A stretch of DNA of 57,573 nt from positions 1 to 57,573 of the forward strand of contig CAJLRE010000005.1 of assembly GCA_905208975.1 (NCBI GenBank). The letters run 5' to 3'. Position 1 is the stretch's first letter; each line of letters begins with the position of its first letter. Below the pieces are notes generated by a model. The model saw nothing but the letters and a program-made list of their open reading frames with translations. It did no database searches and was not told where the DNA came from. The position numbers were made by a program, and so were the translations under genes. This DNA comes from an uncultured Collinsella sp. Lineage in GTDB: Bacteria; Actinomycetota; Coriobacteriia; Coriobacteriales; Coriobacteriaceae. Shown here piece after piece: positions 44,586 through 54,777 of the stretch.

Positions 44586-46025
44586 TTAGTTCTCCTCGGT
44601 CGCAGCGTTCTCGGACTCGGCGAAATTCCAGCCGGCGAGGCGGTCCTTCGCGGTGTCGATGTCCAGGTAGTTCTCCTCGCCGTCCATGAGTCGCGTAAAG
44701 GCGGTAAAGAGATAGTGGGCATCGGTGGGGCCAGGCGAAGCCTCGGGGTGGTACTGGACCGAGAAACACGGGGCGTCGAGCAGCTGGATGCCCTCGGCGG
44801 TGCCGTCGTTGAGGTTCACATGTGTCAGGCGAATGCGACCAAAGCGCTCGTTCATCACGACCGGCGCGATGCCGCGACGCACCCAGGCGCGCAGGTCACC
44901 GTCGGCCGCATGCTCGGTTTCGCCGCCGGAAAGCTCCGGAATCAGTTTGCCCAGACTGGGGAACAGCAGGCCAAAGCCGTGGTTTTGCGCGGTGATCTCC
45001 ACGCGACGGCTCACCAGATTCATAACCGGCTGGTTACCGCCACGGTGACCGAATTTAAGCTTTTCCATTTGGGCGCCGCAGGCCAGGCTGATCATCTGGT
45101 GACCGAGGCAAATGCCAAAGACCGGCACCTTGCCGATCAGCTGCTGTACCTGCTCATAGGTCTCCACCACGGCATCGGGGTCGCCGGGGCCGTTGGACAA
45201 AAAGACGCCATCGGGATTCATGTCGAGCACCTGCTGGGCGGGCGTATCCCACGGCACGACGGTGAGATCGCAGCCGGCACGGACCAGGCCCTCCAGAATA
45301 CCGCGCTTCACACCGCAGTCGTAGGCGACCACTTTGTGACGGGCAGGAGCGGCAGCCGCAAGCGCAAAGTCATGCGTGGCAGGCAGGTCGGCGGCCACAA
45401 ACTCGTGAGGCGCGGGGCAACTTACGGTCTTGACCAGGTTCTCGCCTACCAGCGTGGGCGCAGCGGACAAGCGCTCGGCAAGCTCGTCGACGTCGAAGAT
45501 CTCGGTCGAGATAATGCCCATCTTGGAACCATTGTCGCGCAGATGGCGCACCAGAGCGCGGGTGTCGATACCCTCGATAGCGACGATGCCGTGAGCGCGC
45601 AGGTACTCCGGCACGCTGACGGCCGAGCGCCAGTTAGAAGGCGTGGCGCACATATCGCGAACGATCATGCCGCGCATAGCCGGAGCGCTCGCAGGGCGCA
45701 CGGCGTCGCCGGGGAAGGCCGACTGGACATCGGTCTCGTCGATACCGTAATTGCCGATCTGCGGATAGGTCATGGTTACAATTTGGCCGGCATAACTCGG
45801 GTCGGTCATGACCTCAAAGTAGCCCTCGAGCGAGGTGTTGAAGCAGACTTCGCCGGTCGCGGTGCCCTCGGCGCCGCATGCACGTCCATAAAAAATGGTC
45901 CCATCCTCAAGATACAGGATACAGGGACCGCAGGTGCCCTTGCTGGTTTTGGCCAGCATACGCTGGCAAAGCTCGCTGGGCGCGAAGGTGCGGGCGGCAG
46001 CGCCCGCGGTATGGTTGTTCGCCAT
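44586..46025 (-). CDS. carA: Carbamoyl-phosphate synthase small chain
   Basis: CarA is the glutaminase that supplies ammonia to CarB. The protein is about 479 residues, rather long for the family (usually 360-390). The N-terminal domain has LYLEDGTIFYGRACGAEG and GEVCFNTSLEGYFEVMTDPS. The class I glutaminase domain has SNGPGDPD and the nucleophile in FGICLGHQMISLACG. The extra length is an insertion-like stretch in the linker plus an N-terminal extension. The ATG at 46025 is preceded by AAGGAGAATT. Two AT-rich palindromes 21 bases apart upstream resemble arginine repressor boxes. Confidence 0.96.
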   Translation of the reverse strand: MANNHTAGAAARTFAPSELCQRMLAKTSKGTCGPCILYLEDGTIFYGRACGAEGTATGEVCFNTSLEGYFEVMTDPSYAGQIVTMTYPQIGNYGIDETDVQSAFPGDAVRPASAPAMRGMIVRDMCATPSNWRSAVSVPEYLRAHGIVAIEGIDTRALVRHLRDNGSKMGIISTEIFDVDELAERLSAAPTLVGENLVKTVSCPAPHEFVAADLPATHDFALAAAAPARHKVVAYDCGVKRGILEGLVRAGCDLTVVPWDTPAQQVLDMNPDGVFLSNGPGDPDAVVETYEQVQQLIGKVPVFGICLGHQMISLACGAQMEKLKFGHRGGNQPVMNLVSRRVEITAQNHGFGLLFPSLGKLIPELSGGETEHAADGDLRAWVRRGIAPVVMNERFGRIRLTHVNLNDGTAEGIQLLDAPCFSVQYHPEASPGPTDAHYLFTAFTRLMDGEENYLDIDTAKDRLAGWNFAESENAATEEN

Positions 46026-46139
46026 AATTCTCCTTCCCGGTCTCACAGGACCGGCTTAAAGGTGTGTAGTTAGGCCTCGCGGTATTGTAACCGCAAGCAT
46101 GCCTCATGGCGTTAATTTCATCGAAATGTTTACGAAATG

Positions 46140-46170
46140 ATAATTATGACTTTCTATGCATAATGATTAT
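46140..46170 (-). promoter_or_regulatory. Candidate tandem ArgR boxes upstream of carA
   Basis: ATAATTAT (centre 46143.5) and ATAATGATTAT (centre 46165) are palindromes spaced about two helical turns, like paired ARG boxes. They lie about 115-145 bases before carA. Confidence 0.4.
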
Positions 46171-46190
46171 TTAATCCCCGTCCCAGAAAA

Positions 46191-46227
46191 ATTATCCCGC
46201 GTGGGCTTGTGGCTCACGCGGGATAAT
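46191..46227 (-). terminator. Rho-independent terminator
   Basis: ATTATCCCGCGTG pairs with CACGCGGGATAAT; on the minus strand TTTTT follows. It terminates the gene at 46234-47199. Confidence 0.9.
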
Positions 46228-46233
46228 GGCCTC

Positions 46234-47199
46234 TTACTTTTGCTTGTCCTGTTCCAGCAGATCGGACGGTGAGCGATCGGGCTTGCCGCCGCGGAAAATC
46301 TCGCGGCCATGCAGACGATGCTCCAGGTCACGTTCGGCCTTTTCCTCGTCAATCTTGGTCTGGCTCACCACCGGGTCCTCGATCAGCGACGAAACCGAGT
46401 TCACCTGTTTTTGAATGCGCTCGGCAATGGTGTCGTCCATGCTTACGATGCGCATCTTCCAGTCGATACTCGTGGCGTTGGATGAGCTCTTGGTCCACAC
46501 AAACGTCAAAATGGCGCTCTGATGACCCCGCGCGGGAAACATGCCAAAGAAGGAATCGTGCTGAATGTTGCTATCCTCGTCGATATAGGCGTGAACGTTA
46601 TACACCACGCGGTCGATCTTATCGTTGAGCAGCGCGTTGGTCGCAAGCGCAGCGGCCTGAATCTGCCCGTTGGACAGCAGCTCGAGCTCGTTGGCAGACG
46701 ATGTGTCCAACACCGTCACCTCGACCGTGCCCGTACGCTCATCAGCTTCATCGACGGTAAAGTCGAGCGGGAACTGCGTAAAGCCGTTGCCCCACTCAAG
46801 GCCGCCCTTCAGCGCCGTCGAAACGGTATCCACCGAAACGCTCTCGGACAGGTTGGCGGTGTTCAGGCGTCGCATCACGCCGTAGCCAATCTGCATGCCC
46901 ACAATCAGCACCAAGATGCCAATGACCACGGCCATGGCAGTCTTCGTAATGGTATGGCTCACCTGCGAGCCCGAAGGGTCGTCCTCGGACAGCGGGTCGA
47001 TATGTTTTGCCTGGCTCGCGCGGTCCTCGCTGCGCAGCTGCGCTAGCGCCGCTTTGTCACCGCGCTTGGCCGCAGCCTCCTTCTCACGCATGCGCTCGGT
47101 GCGCTTTTTGGCAAGCGTGGGATCCAAGACACCGGATGCATCGATTTCGGAGAATAACTCCGTCACTTCTTCCGGAGTCAAAGGGTTCTTGTCAGCCAT
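46234..47199 (-). CDS. Hypothetical single-pass membrane protein
   Basis: I recognise no family. The protein is 321 residues: a charged cytosolic N-terminus rich in E/K/R (KKRTERMREKEAAAKRGDK, possible coiled coil), one transmembrane helix at about 88-110 (TAMAVVIGILVLIVGMQIGY), then an extracellular domain of about 170 residues with alternating hydrophobic strands and a polar C-terminus (DRSPSDLLEQDKQK). No signal for cell-wall sorting is present. It lies 19 bases after the ABC exporter gene and is probably in its operon, followed by a strong terminator. A role in export or envelope function is only inferred. Confidence 0.75.
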   Translation of the reverse strand: MADKNPLTPEEVTELFSEIDASGVLDPTLAKKRTERMREKEAAAKRGDKAALAQLRSEDRASQAKHIDPLSEDDPSGSQVSHTITKTAMAVVIGILVLIVGMQIGYGVMRRLNTANLSESVSVDTVSTALKGGLEWGNGFTQFPLDFTVDEADERTGTVEVTVLDTSSANELELLSNGQIQAAALATNALLNDKIDRVVYNVHAYIDEDSNIQHDSFFGMFPARGHQSAILTFVWTKSSSNATSIDWKMRIVSMDDTIAERIQKQVNSVSSLIEDPVVSQTKIDEEKAERDLEHRLHGREIFRGGKPDRSPSDLLEQDKQK

Positions 47200-47218
47200 A
47201 AACTTCCTGTCATATCAA

Positions 47219-48991
47219 TCAGTCGAGCTCGTGCGCACGCGCACCTTCGAACTGCATTCGATAGTAACGGGCATAAGTGCCGCCACGGGCGAGAAGCTCC
47301 TCGTGCGTGCCACGCTCCACAACGCGACCATGCTCAACGGTCGCGATCTCATCGGCATGCTTAATGGTCGAAAGACGGTGGGCGATGATAATCGTGGTGC
47401 GGCCGCGTGCCAGCTCTTCGAGCGACTCCTGCACCGCCTCCTCGCTCTCGTTATCCAAAGCACTCGTCGCCTCATCCAAAATAAGGATCTTGGGGTTCTT
47501 GAGAAACACTCGCGCGATGGCAACACGCTGCTTCTGTCCGCCCGAAAGACGGCTGCCGCGCTCGCCCACGACCGTGTCATAACCCTGTGGAAGCGACTCG
47601 ATAAAGGCATCGATGTTGGCGCGACGGGCGGCCTCGGCGATCTCTCCTGCCGTAGCGCCCGGCTTGCCGTAGGCGATGTTCTCGCCAATCGTGCCGTCAA
47701 ACAGATAGACATCCTGCTGCACCAGGCCGATGGCGCGACGCAGGCTCTGCTGCGTCACATCGCGCACGTCCTGGCCGTCGATGCTAATGGATCCGGCAGC
47801 CACGTCATAAAAGCGCGGCAGCAGCGAACAGGTCGTGGACTTGCCACCGCCCGAAGGGCCAACCAAAGCGATGGTCTGCCCGGGCTTGATGGACAGATTC
47901 ATATGGTCGATAACGGGACGCTCTTCGGCATCGCCCTCGCCCAGCTCAACGTCCTCGTAGTTAAAGCACACGTCGTGATATTCCACGGCGCCGGCAGTCA
48001 CCTGCAGATCCGTGGCGCCCGGCTTGTCCTGGATATCCGGCACGGTCGAGAGCACCTCGTCCATACGCTTAAAGCCGGCGATAGCCTTCTGATACGTTTC
48101 GGCCGAATTGACGAGCGTCTCGAGCGGCGTGCAGAACAGCGAAATATAGAGTGCAAAGGTCGCCATATCGACCGCCTGCAGCTGTCCCTGGGCGACCAGC
48201 CAGCCGCCCAGCAGTACCACGATCACATAGAGCACACCCGAGAGCAGGCCATACGTCGCAGTATAGACGCCCATGGCGTGATACATGTTTTCCTTGGACG
48301 AAAGGTAGCGATTGTTGGAGGCGCGGAACTTAGAGCGCTCGGTCTCCTCATTGGCAAAGCTCTTGACCACGCGCATGCCCGCCAGCGAATCCTGCAGCTG
48401 CGCATTGATGCCGCTGATTTTTTTGCGATTGTCGCTAAAGACCTCGCGCATGCGCATGTTCTGCCAAAACATGATGACCGCAAACGCTGCTGTCACCACA
48501 GCCATGGCAAGCGCCAGCACCGGGGCGATGGTAAAGAGGATCACAAACGAGCCGATAATCTCGATGCCGCAGATGATGATCCACTCGGGCACGTGATGCG
48601 CCGCCTCGCAGATATCGAACAGGTCGTTGACCACGCGGCTCATCATGTCGCCCGAGCTGTTACGGTCGAAGTACGCAAAGCTAAAGCGCTCGTACTGGTC
48701 AAACAGGTCCTCGCGCATCTTGGACTCCATGCGCGCGCCCATCACGTGGCCCCAGTAGCTCACAAAGTAGCGGCAGGCGCAACGGATGATATACATCAGC
48801 ACCAAACCCACCGCGATCATACCGAGCGCCTGCATAATGGCAGCCTGACCCTGGGTAAACAACCCGCCGGTCAGATTGCGCAGAATAATAGGAAACGCAA
48901 GGTCAATGGCAGCAAGCACCAGAGCGCAAACAGTATCGGCAACAAAAAGCCCCATCTGGGGCTTGTAGTAAGAAAGAAACCTCTTCAGCAT
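47219..48991 (-). CDS. ABC transporter, fused permease and ATPase (exporter type)
   Basis: This is a 590-residue half-transporter. The N-terminal six-helix membrane domain (about 1-300) begins MLKRFLSYYKPQMGLFV. The C-terminal ATPase has Walker A VGPSGGGKSTTCSLLPRFYD (about 373-392), Q-loop VQQDVYLFDG, signature LSGGQKQRVAIAR and Walker B ILILDEATSALD. It should act as a homodimer or with another half-transporter exporting a hydrophobic compound, lipid or peptide. The start at 48991 has AAGGTGATT upstream; the open frame continues to 49090 through a repeat and is not coding there. Confidence 0.92.
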   Translation of the reverse strand: MLKRFLSYYKPQMGLFVADTVCALVLAAIDLAFPIILRNLTGGLFTQGQAAIMQALGMIAVGLVLMYIIRCACRYFVSYWGHVMGARMESKMREDLFDQYERFSFAYFDRNSSGDMMSRVVNDLFDICEAAHHVPEWIIICGIEIIGSFVILFTIAPVLALAMAVVTAAFAVIMFWQNMRMREVFSDNRKKISGINAQLQDSLAGMRVVKSFANEETERSKFRASNNRYLSSKENMYHAMGVYTATYGLLSGVLYVIVVLLGGWLVAQGQLQAVDMATFALYISLFCTPLETLVNSAETYQKAIAGFKRMDEVLSTVPDIQDKPGATDLQVTAGAVEYHDVCFNYEDVELGEGDAEERPVIDHMNLSIKPGQTIALVGPSGGGKSTTCSLLPRFYDVAAGSISIDGQDVRDVTQQSLRRAIGLVQQDVYLFDGTIGENIAYGKPGATAGEIAEAARRANIDAFIESLPQGYDTVVGERGSRLSGGQKQRVAIARVFLKNPKILILDEATSALDNESEEAVQESLEELARGRTTIIIAHRLSTIKHADEIATVEHGRVVERGTHEELLARGGTYARYYRMQFEGARAHELD

Positions 48992-48997
48992 AATCAC

Positions 48998-49039
48998 CTT
49001 ACGCGGTTTTACCAAACCGCGTTTCGTCTCGACGCTGCA
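48998..49039 (-). repeat. 43-base dispersed repeat, copy 2
   Basis: The minus strand has TTGCAGCGTCGAGACGAAAC then GCGGTTTGGTAAAACCGCGT and AA, near-identical to copy 1 (19282-19323). It ends just before the ribosome site of the ABC exporter gene. Confidence 0.75.
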
Positions 49040-49175
49040 AGCGCCCCATTTAGACAATCTGGCCTTCAATCGTCGGTCGCGTATATCCATACGCTTCCCT
49101 CCTCTTTTAGACCACCTTGTCTCAAATGGAGCACTTTCGCTGACTTACACAAACCTGCGGGATCATCCCCGCTCG

Positions 49176-49871
49176 TTACAACTCTGCCCCGCCTAGTCGG
49201 TGAGCGATACTGTCGCAGGCAAGAGCGCCCACGACGGTCTTGGCGTCTTCGATCTTGCCGTCGAGCACGGCGTCGATCAGCTCGTGCAGCGGCACCAGGT
49301 CAACGTTGACAAACTCGTCATCGTCGGGGTTGGGCGCATCAAACTCCAGCTTGGTAGCCAAGTAGATGTGAATGATCTCGTCGCAAAAACCGCAGGACGT
49401 GACAATCGACGTCAAAAAGCGAATGCGACCGGCCCTAAAGCCCGTCTCCTCGTGTAGCTCGCGCTTAGCGCAATCGAGTGGGTCCTCGCCCGGGTCGAGC
49501 TTGCCGGCGGGAATCTCGACCGTCACGCGGTCGATGGCGGTGCGGTACTGACGCACCAGTACGATCTTGCCGCTCTCGGTCAGCGCCACAACGGCCGCCG
49601 CACCCGGATGGCGAACGATATCGCGGGCGCTGCGGCGACCGTTGGGCAGCTCAACCTCAAGACGGTGGACGTCGAGGATCTTGCCCTTCCAGGCGCACTC
49701 CTCCGAAAGAATCTTCTCGTGCAGCTCGGCATCGTGTGGGTCGTCATCGCCCAGCACCAGCGCCGGCTCGTCAGCGACCTCGCCGCCAGGCTCGCCCTCG
49801 GCGTGCCCATACATGCGGCTGTCCTCTTCAACGATCTGCGCATCCACGAGCTCTTCGTTCTTCTCGTCCAT
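49176..49871 (-). CDS. NUDIX hydrolase (ADP-ribose pyrophosphatase-like)
   Basis: This is a 231-residue NUDIX protein. The Nudix box is intact: GKLDPGEDPLDCAKRELHEE then TGF, residues about 130-152, with the metal-binding RE..EE. The upstream PNGRRSARDIVRHPGAAAVV and VRQYRTAIDRVTVEIPAGKL are typical of the ADP-ribose pyrophosphatase (NudF) group, which hydrolyses ADP-ribose to AMP and ribose-5-phosphate. The N-terminal 60 residues are acidic and not part of the fold. The ATG at 49871 is chosen because the earlier ATG at 49880 abuts the GAGAGGA ribosome site. It follows purD by 21 bases. Confidence 0.9.
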   Translation of the reverse strand: MDEKNEELVDAQIVEEDSRMYGHAEGEPGGEVADEPALVLGDDDPHDAELHEKILSEECAWKGKILDVHRLEVELPNGRRSARDIVRHPGAAAVVALTESGKIVLVRQYRTAIDRVTVEIPAGKLDPGEDPLDCAKRELHEETGFRAGRIRFLTSIVTSCGFCDEIIHIYLATKLEFDAPNPDDDEFVNVDLVPLHELIDAVLDGKIEDAKTVVGALACDSIAHRLGGAEL

Positions 49872-49892
49872 CCGTCTCATTCCTCTCGGATT

Positions 49893-51197
49893 TTAGGCAT
49901 CCCAGGCGTCGCGGCCGCGCAGCGCGCGCAGGCCAATATCGTGACGCAGAGTCTTGCCCTCAAAATCAATCTTCTCGCAGGCCTCGTAGGCAAGGTTGCG
50001 AGCGTTCTCGAACGTGTCGCCCAGCGCGGTCACGGCGAGCACGCGGCCACCATTGGTCACGAGCTGGCCGTCCACCACAGCAGTGCCCGCGTGGTACACG
50101 GTCACGTTCTCCATGGCCTCGGCGTCGGCGATACCGGTGATGACCTTGCCCTTCTCGTAGCTGCCGGGATAGCCCGCGCTCGTCAGGACAACGGCCACAG
50201 CCCACTCGTCACGCCAGTCGAGCTCAATCTGATCGAGCTCGCAGTTGGCGCAGGCGAGCATGACCTCAACCAGGTCGTTCTTAAGGCGCGGCAGCACGAC
50301 CTGCGTCTCGGGGTCGCCAAAGCGGGCATTGAACTCCAGCACCTTGGGGCCGGCAGGCGTGAGCATAAAGCCGCCATACAGGCAGCCGCGGTAGTCGATG
50401 CCCTCGGCAGCGAGCTCGGCCACGGTCTGCTCCATGACCTTCACCATGGTGGCGTGCTCCTCGTCGGTCACGATGGGCACCGGGCTGTAGACGCCCATGC
50501 CACCGGTGTTGGGGCCCTTGTCGCCCTCGAGCGCGCGCTTGTGGTCCTGCGAGGTGGCCATGGGGCGCACGGTCTTGCCGTCGGTAAAGGCAAGCAGCGA
50601 GCACTCGGGACCGGTCAGCATCTCCTCGATAACCACGGTGTTGCCGGCATCGCCAAAGGTGCCGCCAAAGCACTCGCGCACGGCCTCCTCGGCCTGCTCG
50701 AGCTCAGTCGCCACGATAACGCCCTTGCCTGCGGCCAGGCCGTCAGCCTTCACGACCAGCGGGGCACCCTGCTCGCGCACATAGGCAAGAGCCGAAGCCT
50801 CGTCAGTAAACGAGCCGTAGGCGGCCGTCGGAATGCCGGCACGCTCCATGAGCTGCTTGGAGAATAGCTTGGAGCCCTCCATCTGGGCACCCTCGGCACC
50901 CGGACCAAAGCAGGGAATACCCGCCGCGCGCACGGCGTCGGCCACGCCCGCCACGAGCGGAGCCTCGGGGCCAATCACCACGAGTCCGCATCCATGGCTC
51001 TGGGCAAACGCCGCCACGGCCGCAGGATCGCAATCGTCGAGAACCACGTTCTCGCCGCAGCTCGCGGTGCCGCCGTTGCCCGGCGCAATGTAGAGCCTGC
51101 CGGCGCGCGGTGATGCTGCGAGCTTAGCTGCCAAAGCGTGCTCGCGGCCGCCGCTGCCCAACAACAGGATGTCGATGGTTTGAGTGTCCGCCTTCAA
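49893..51197 (-). CDS. purD: Phosphoribosylamine-glycine ligase
   Basis: PurD joins glycine to phosphoribosylamine, the second purine step. It is an ATP-grasp enzyme of 434 residues, beginning IDILLLGSGGREHALAAKL, with VIGPEAPLVAGVADAVRA, VKADGLAAGKGVIVA (nucleotide-binding), DHKRALEGDKGPNTGGMGVYSP and EFNARFGDPETQVVLPRL. The start is a TTG at 51197, immediately behind GGAGGCACCC; the open frame runs to 51365 but includes the purA terminator. It is 118 bases from purA and followed by the NUDIX gene. Confidence 0.95.
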   Translation of the reverse strand: MKADTQTIDILLLGSGGREHALAAKLAASPRAGRLYIAPGNGGTASCGENVVLDDCDPAAVAAFAQSHGCGLVVIGPEAPLVAGVADAVRAAGIPCFGPGAEGAQMEGSKLFSKQLMERAGIPTAAYGSFTDEASALAYVREQGAPLVVKADGLAAGKGVIVATELEQAEEAVRECFGGTFGDAGNTVVIEEMLTGPECSLLAFTDGKTVRPMATSQDHKRALEGDKGPNTGGMGVYSPVPIVTDEEHATMVKVMEQTVAELAAEGIDYRGCLYGGFMLTPAGPKVLEFNARFGDPETQVVLPRLKNDLVEVMLACANCELDQIELDWRDEWAVAVVLTSAGYPGSYEKGKVITGIADAEAMENVTVYHAGTAVVDGQLVTNGGRVLAVTALGDTFENARNLAYEACEKIDFEGKTLRHDIGLRALRGRDAWDA

Positions 51198-51251
51198 GGG
51201 TGCCTCCTCTATGGATGAATGGCTCGCTCCGCGCGAGCCCTTTGCAAGCAA

Positions 51252-51293
51252 ATATACCCCTCGGCCGCCCGCTTGGGCTGCAAAGGGGTATAT
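51252..51293 (-). terminator. Hairpin between purA and purD
   Basis: ATATACCCC (51252-51260) pairs with GGGGTATAT (51285-51293); the loop is partly paired. It is a weak terminator or attenuator. Confidence 0.55.
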
Positions 51294-51315
51294 CGCAATA
51301 ACCGAATAGTGCCGA

Positions 51316-52602
<1,287 letters not shown>

Positions 52603-52695
52603 GTTTACTCCTTACATTCATGGACTGTCTACGTGCCACGCCGGCACGCAGAAGCACAAAACATTCCCAGTATACCCGTGCAACGGGCGCCTGTC

Positions 52696-54087
52696 CTACT
52701 CCTCGGTATGCGCCCCATCAAGCTCATAGAACTTGGTGGATGCCGGCAGGAACATCAGGTCGACGTCACCGATCGGGCCCGAACGGTTCTTGGCCACGAC
52801 GATACGCGTAACGCCCTCGTCGGGTCGATCGTCACGCGAGGCCTCGGCCTCATCGGCGGAGCGGTCCAAGAACATAACAATGTCAGCGTCCTGCTCGATG
52901 GAGCCCGATTCACGCAGGTCGGACAGCTGCGGGCGCTTGCCGGTACGGGATTCAACCTGACGCGACAGCTGCGACAGCGCGATCAGCGGAATCTTGAGCT
53001 CCTTGGCCATAATCTTCAGACCTCGCGACATCTCGGAGACCTCGACGGTGCGGCTCTCGGAACGACGTCCCGGCGGAGGACTCACCAGCTGCAGGTAGTC
53101 CAGGATGATGATGGCCTTCTCCTTGTTGTGGAGCATGCGGCGGCTCTTTGCGCGAATCTCAGTCACTGTGGTGCCGGGCGTATCGTCAATCAGAATGTCG
53201 AGCTTAGACAAGGTCTGCGTGGCCTCGTTGATATTGGCCCACTGCTCGGGGCTAATGCGGCCCATGCGGAAGTCACTGATCGAGATCATCGCATAGGCGC
53301 AAATCAGACGCTGGGCAATTTCCTTACCCGACATCTCCAGCGAGAAGAAGCCGACGGTATAACCGGCAGCGGCAGCGTTGAGCGCCAGATTCAGGGCGAA
53401 CGACGTCTTACCCACAGCAGGGCGAGCGCCGATAATGATGAGCTGACCCTCGCGGAAACCCATGAGCATGCGGTCGAGCGACGGGAAGCCCGTGGGCACG
53501 CCCGCAGCCTGGCCACCGGCCTGGCACACTTCCTCGGCCTCGTTATAGGCCTCGACCATAAACTCGGTCAACGTCTTGTAGCTCGACTTGACCTCGCGTG
53601 CCGTGACCTTGAGCAGCTTGCTCTCGGCCAGCTCCACGACCTCTTTGGTATCGGTGGGAGCGTTATAGGCCAGCGCGTTGATCTCGTTGGTGGCGCCGAT
53701 CAGCTCACGCAGCATCGAATCGCGGCGAACGATAGCGGCATGGTGCTGCCAGTTGACGAGCGACAGGGTCTGACCCATCAACTCCAAAATATAGGCCTCG
53801 CCGCCCACGGCATCAAGCTTGTTAATGCTTCTCAGGTAGTCGATCAGCGAGATGGAGTCGATGGGAATGCGGCTGTTGTACATATCGACCATCGCGGTAT
53901 AGATGGTCTTATGAATGGGCCGGTAGAAGTCATCGGGCTGCAGCTCGACCTGGGCCTCTTCGACCACCTCGGGCGATAGCAGCATGGCGGCCAGTACGTT
54001 GGCCTCTGCATCTTGGTTTTGGGGGAGACCCAACTTGGAGCCGCGGTCCTCGACCGTCAGCCATGTCTCCCTATCGTCATATGCCAT
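52696..54087 (-). CDS. dnaB: Replicative DNA helicase
   Basis: DnaB unwinds DNA at the replication fork as a hexamer. The protein is 463 residues; the N-terminal domain (LGLPQNQDAEANVLAAMLL) interacts with primase, and the RecA-like C-terminal domain has the Walker A GARPAVGKTSFALNLALNA (about 208), Walker B AIIILDYLQLV and VSEMSRGLKIMAKELKIPLI then ALSQLSR. The start at 54087 (MAYDDRE) follows GAGGATGCTC. In most relatives rplI lies directly upstream; here a transposon (54201-57392) sits between dnaB and the probable rplI end. Confidence 0.97.
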   Translation of the reverse strand: MAYDDRETWLTVEDRGSKLGLPQNQDAEANVLAAMLLSPEVVEEAQVELQPDDFYRPIHKTIYTAMVDMYNSRIPIDSISLIDYLRSINKLDAVGGEAYILELMGQTLSLVNWQHHAAIVRRDSMLRELIGATNEINALAYNAPTDTKEVVELAESKLLKVTAREVKSSYKTLTEFMVEAYNEAEEVCQAGGQAAGVPTGFPSLDRMLMGFREGQLIIIGARPAVGKTSFALNLALNAAAAGYTVGFFSLEMSGKEIAQRLICAYAMISISDFRMGRISPEQWANINEATQTLSKLDILIDDTPGTTVTEIRAKSRRMLHNKEKAIIILDYLQLVSPPPGRRSESRTVEVSEMSRGLKIMAKELKIPLIALSQLSRQVESRTGKRPQLSDLRESGSIEQDADIVMFLDRSADEAEASRDDRPDEGVTRIVVAKNRSGPIGDVDLMFLPASTKFYELDGAHTEE

Positions 54088-54192
54088 GAGCATCCTCATT
54101 CATATCGCTTGCGAGCATCCATAGTATCAGCCACAGCTTTAAATCGAGGCGCGCCTTAACAATCATCACCGAACCAAACGGATGAACGGTCC

Positions 54193-54200
54193 CTTATGTG
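54193..54200 (+). repeat. Outer transposon target-site duplication, left copy
   Basis: CTTATGTG directly precedes the left end of the element and recurs at 57393-57400 directly behind the right end. Confidence 0.85.
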
Positions 54201-54236
54201 CGTTGTGTTAGACGCTTTGGATACTGGGACTTTTCC

Positions 54237-54242
54237 TATAAT
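54237..54242 (+). promoter_or_regulatory. Candidate -10 box of the passenger gene
   Basis: TATAAT lies 41 bases before the ATG, inside the left end of the transposon. The spacing to a weak GCTTTG (54214-54219) is 17 bases, so the -35 would lie within the terminal repeat. Confidence 0.5.
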
Positions 54243-54282
54243 CTTTCTTGCTTAGATAGCAGGCGAAAGCGAAGGAGCTCCT

Positions 54283-54777
54283 ATGGTCACCAAGGATGAT
54301 GCGTGTTGGATAATCGGCCTTTCCGCAGGTGCGGGCATTGGCGTATACCTTGATGGCGGCTGGGGCATCGATGCGCTTGTCGGGCGTGAGACCAGGGCTC
54401 ATAACGACATCGACCTGTTCGTTCAGCGCGGGGATTACCAAAGGTTCGTGGATCTAATTGCTGATGAGGGGTTTTCCGAGGTGGCTGCATCTTTCACCAC
54501 CGAAGATCACACGGTGTGGCAAGACGAGGCGGGGCGCATCGTCGACCTGCATTGCTTCGATTTCGCCGAGAATGGCGATATTCTGTATCAGGGAGATCGT
54601 TTTCCCGGGGAGGTCTTTTCGGGGAGGGGGCGCATCGGCGAGGTGGAGGTGTCGTGCATCGACCCCGAAAGCCAGCTGTTGTTTCACTTGGGCTATCAGC
54701 ATGACGAGCACGACGCCCACGATGTCATGCTCCTATGCCGTGAGTACGGTTTCGACGTTCCCGAAGAATATCGCTAG
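54283..54777 (+). CDS. LinA/Lnu-like nucleotidyltransferase (lincosamide resistance family)
   Basis: This is a 164-residue minimal nucleotidyltransferase. YLDGGWGIDALVG (about 22-34) and HNDIDLFV (about 40-47) carry the GG and paired Asp motif (Asp42, Asp44) that bind metal-ATP in this fold. The later WQDEAGRIVDLHCFDF and CIDPESQLLFHLGY match the layout of LinA/LnuA lincosamide O-nucleotidyltransferases, which adenylylate lincomycin and clindamycin. Activity is inferred from family resemblance. AAGGAGCTCCT precedes the ATG. It is the passenger gene of the transposon, convergent with the transposase, and thus a likely mobile cargo. Confidence 0.78.
   Translation: MVTKDDACWIIGLSAGAGIGVYLDGGWGIDALVGRETRAHNDIDLFVQRGDYQRFVDLIADEGFSEVAASFTTEDHTVWQDEAGRIVDLHCFDFAENGDILYQGDRFPGEVFSGRGRIGEVEVSCIDPESQLLFHLGYQHDEHDAHDVMLLCREYGFDVPEEYR

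Noticed and set aside
48992..49090. N-terminal extension of the ABC exporter
   Set aside because: It consists of the 43-base dispersed repeat, whereas AAGGTGATT just before 48991 marks the start.
46895..49309. An 804-codon plus-strand open frame
   Set aside because: It is antisense to the ABC exporter and the 321-residue membrane protein, both well supported; composition is shadow-like.
54208..54441. A 77-codon minus-strand open frame at the transposon's left end
   Set aside because: It overlaps the start of the Lnu-like gene, which has the better ribosome site and family motifs.
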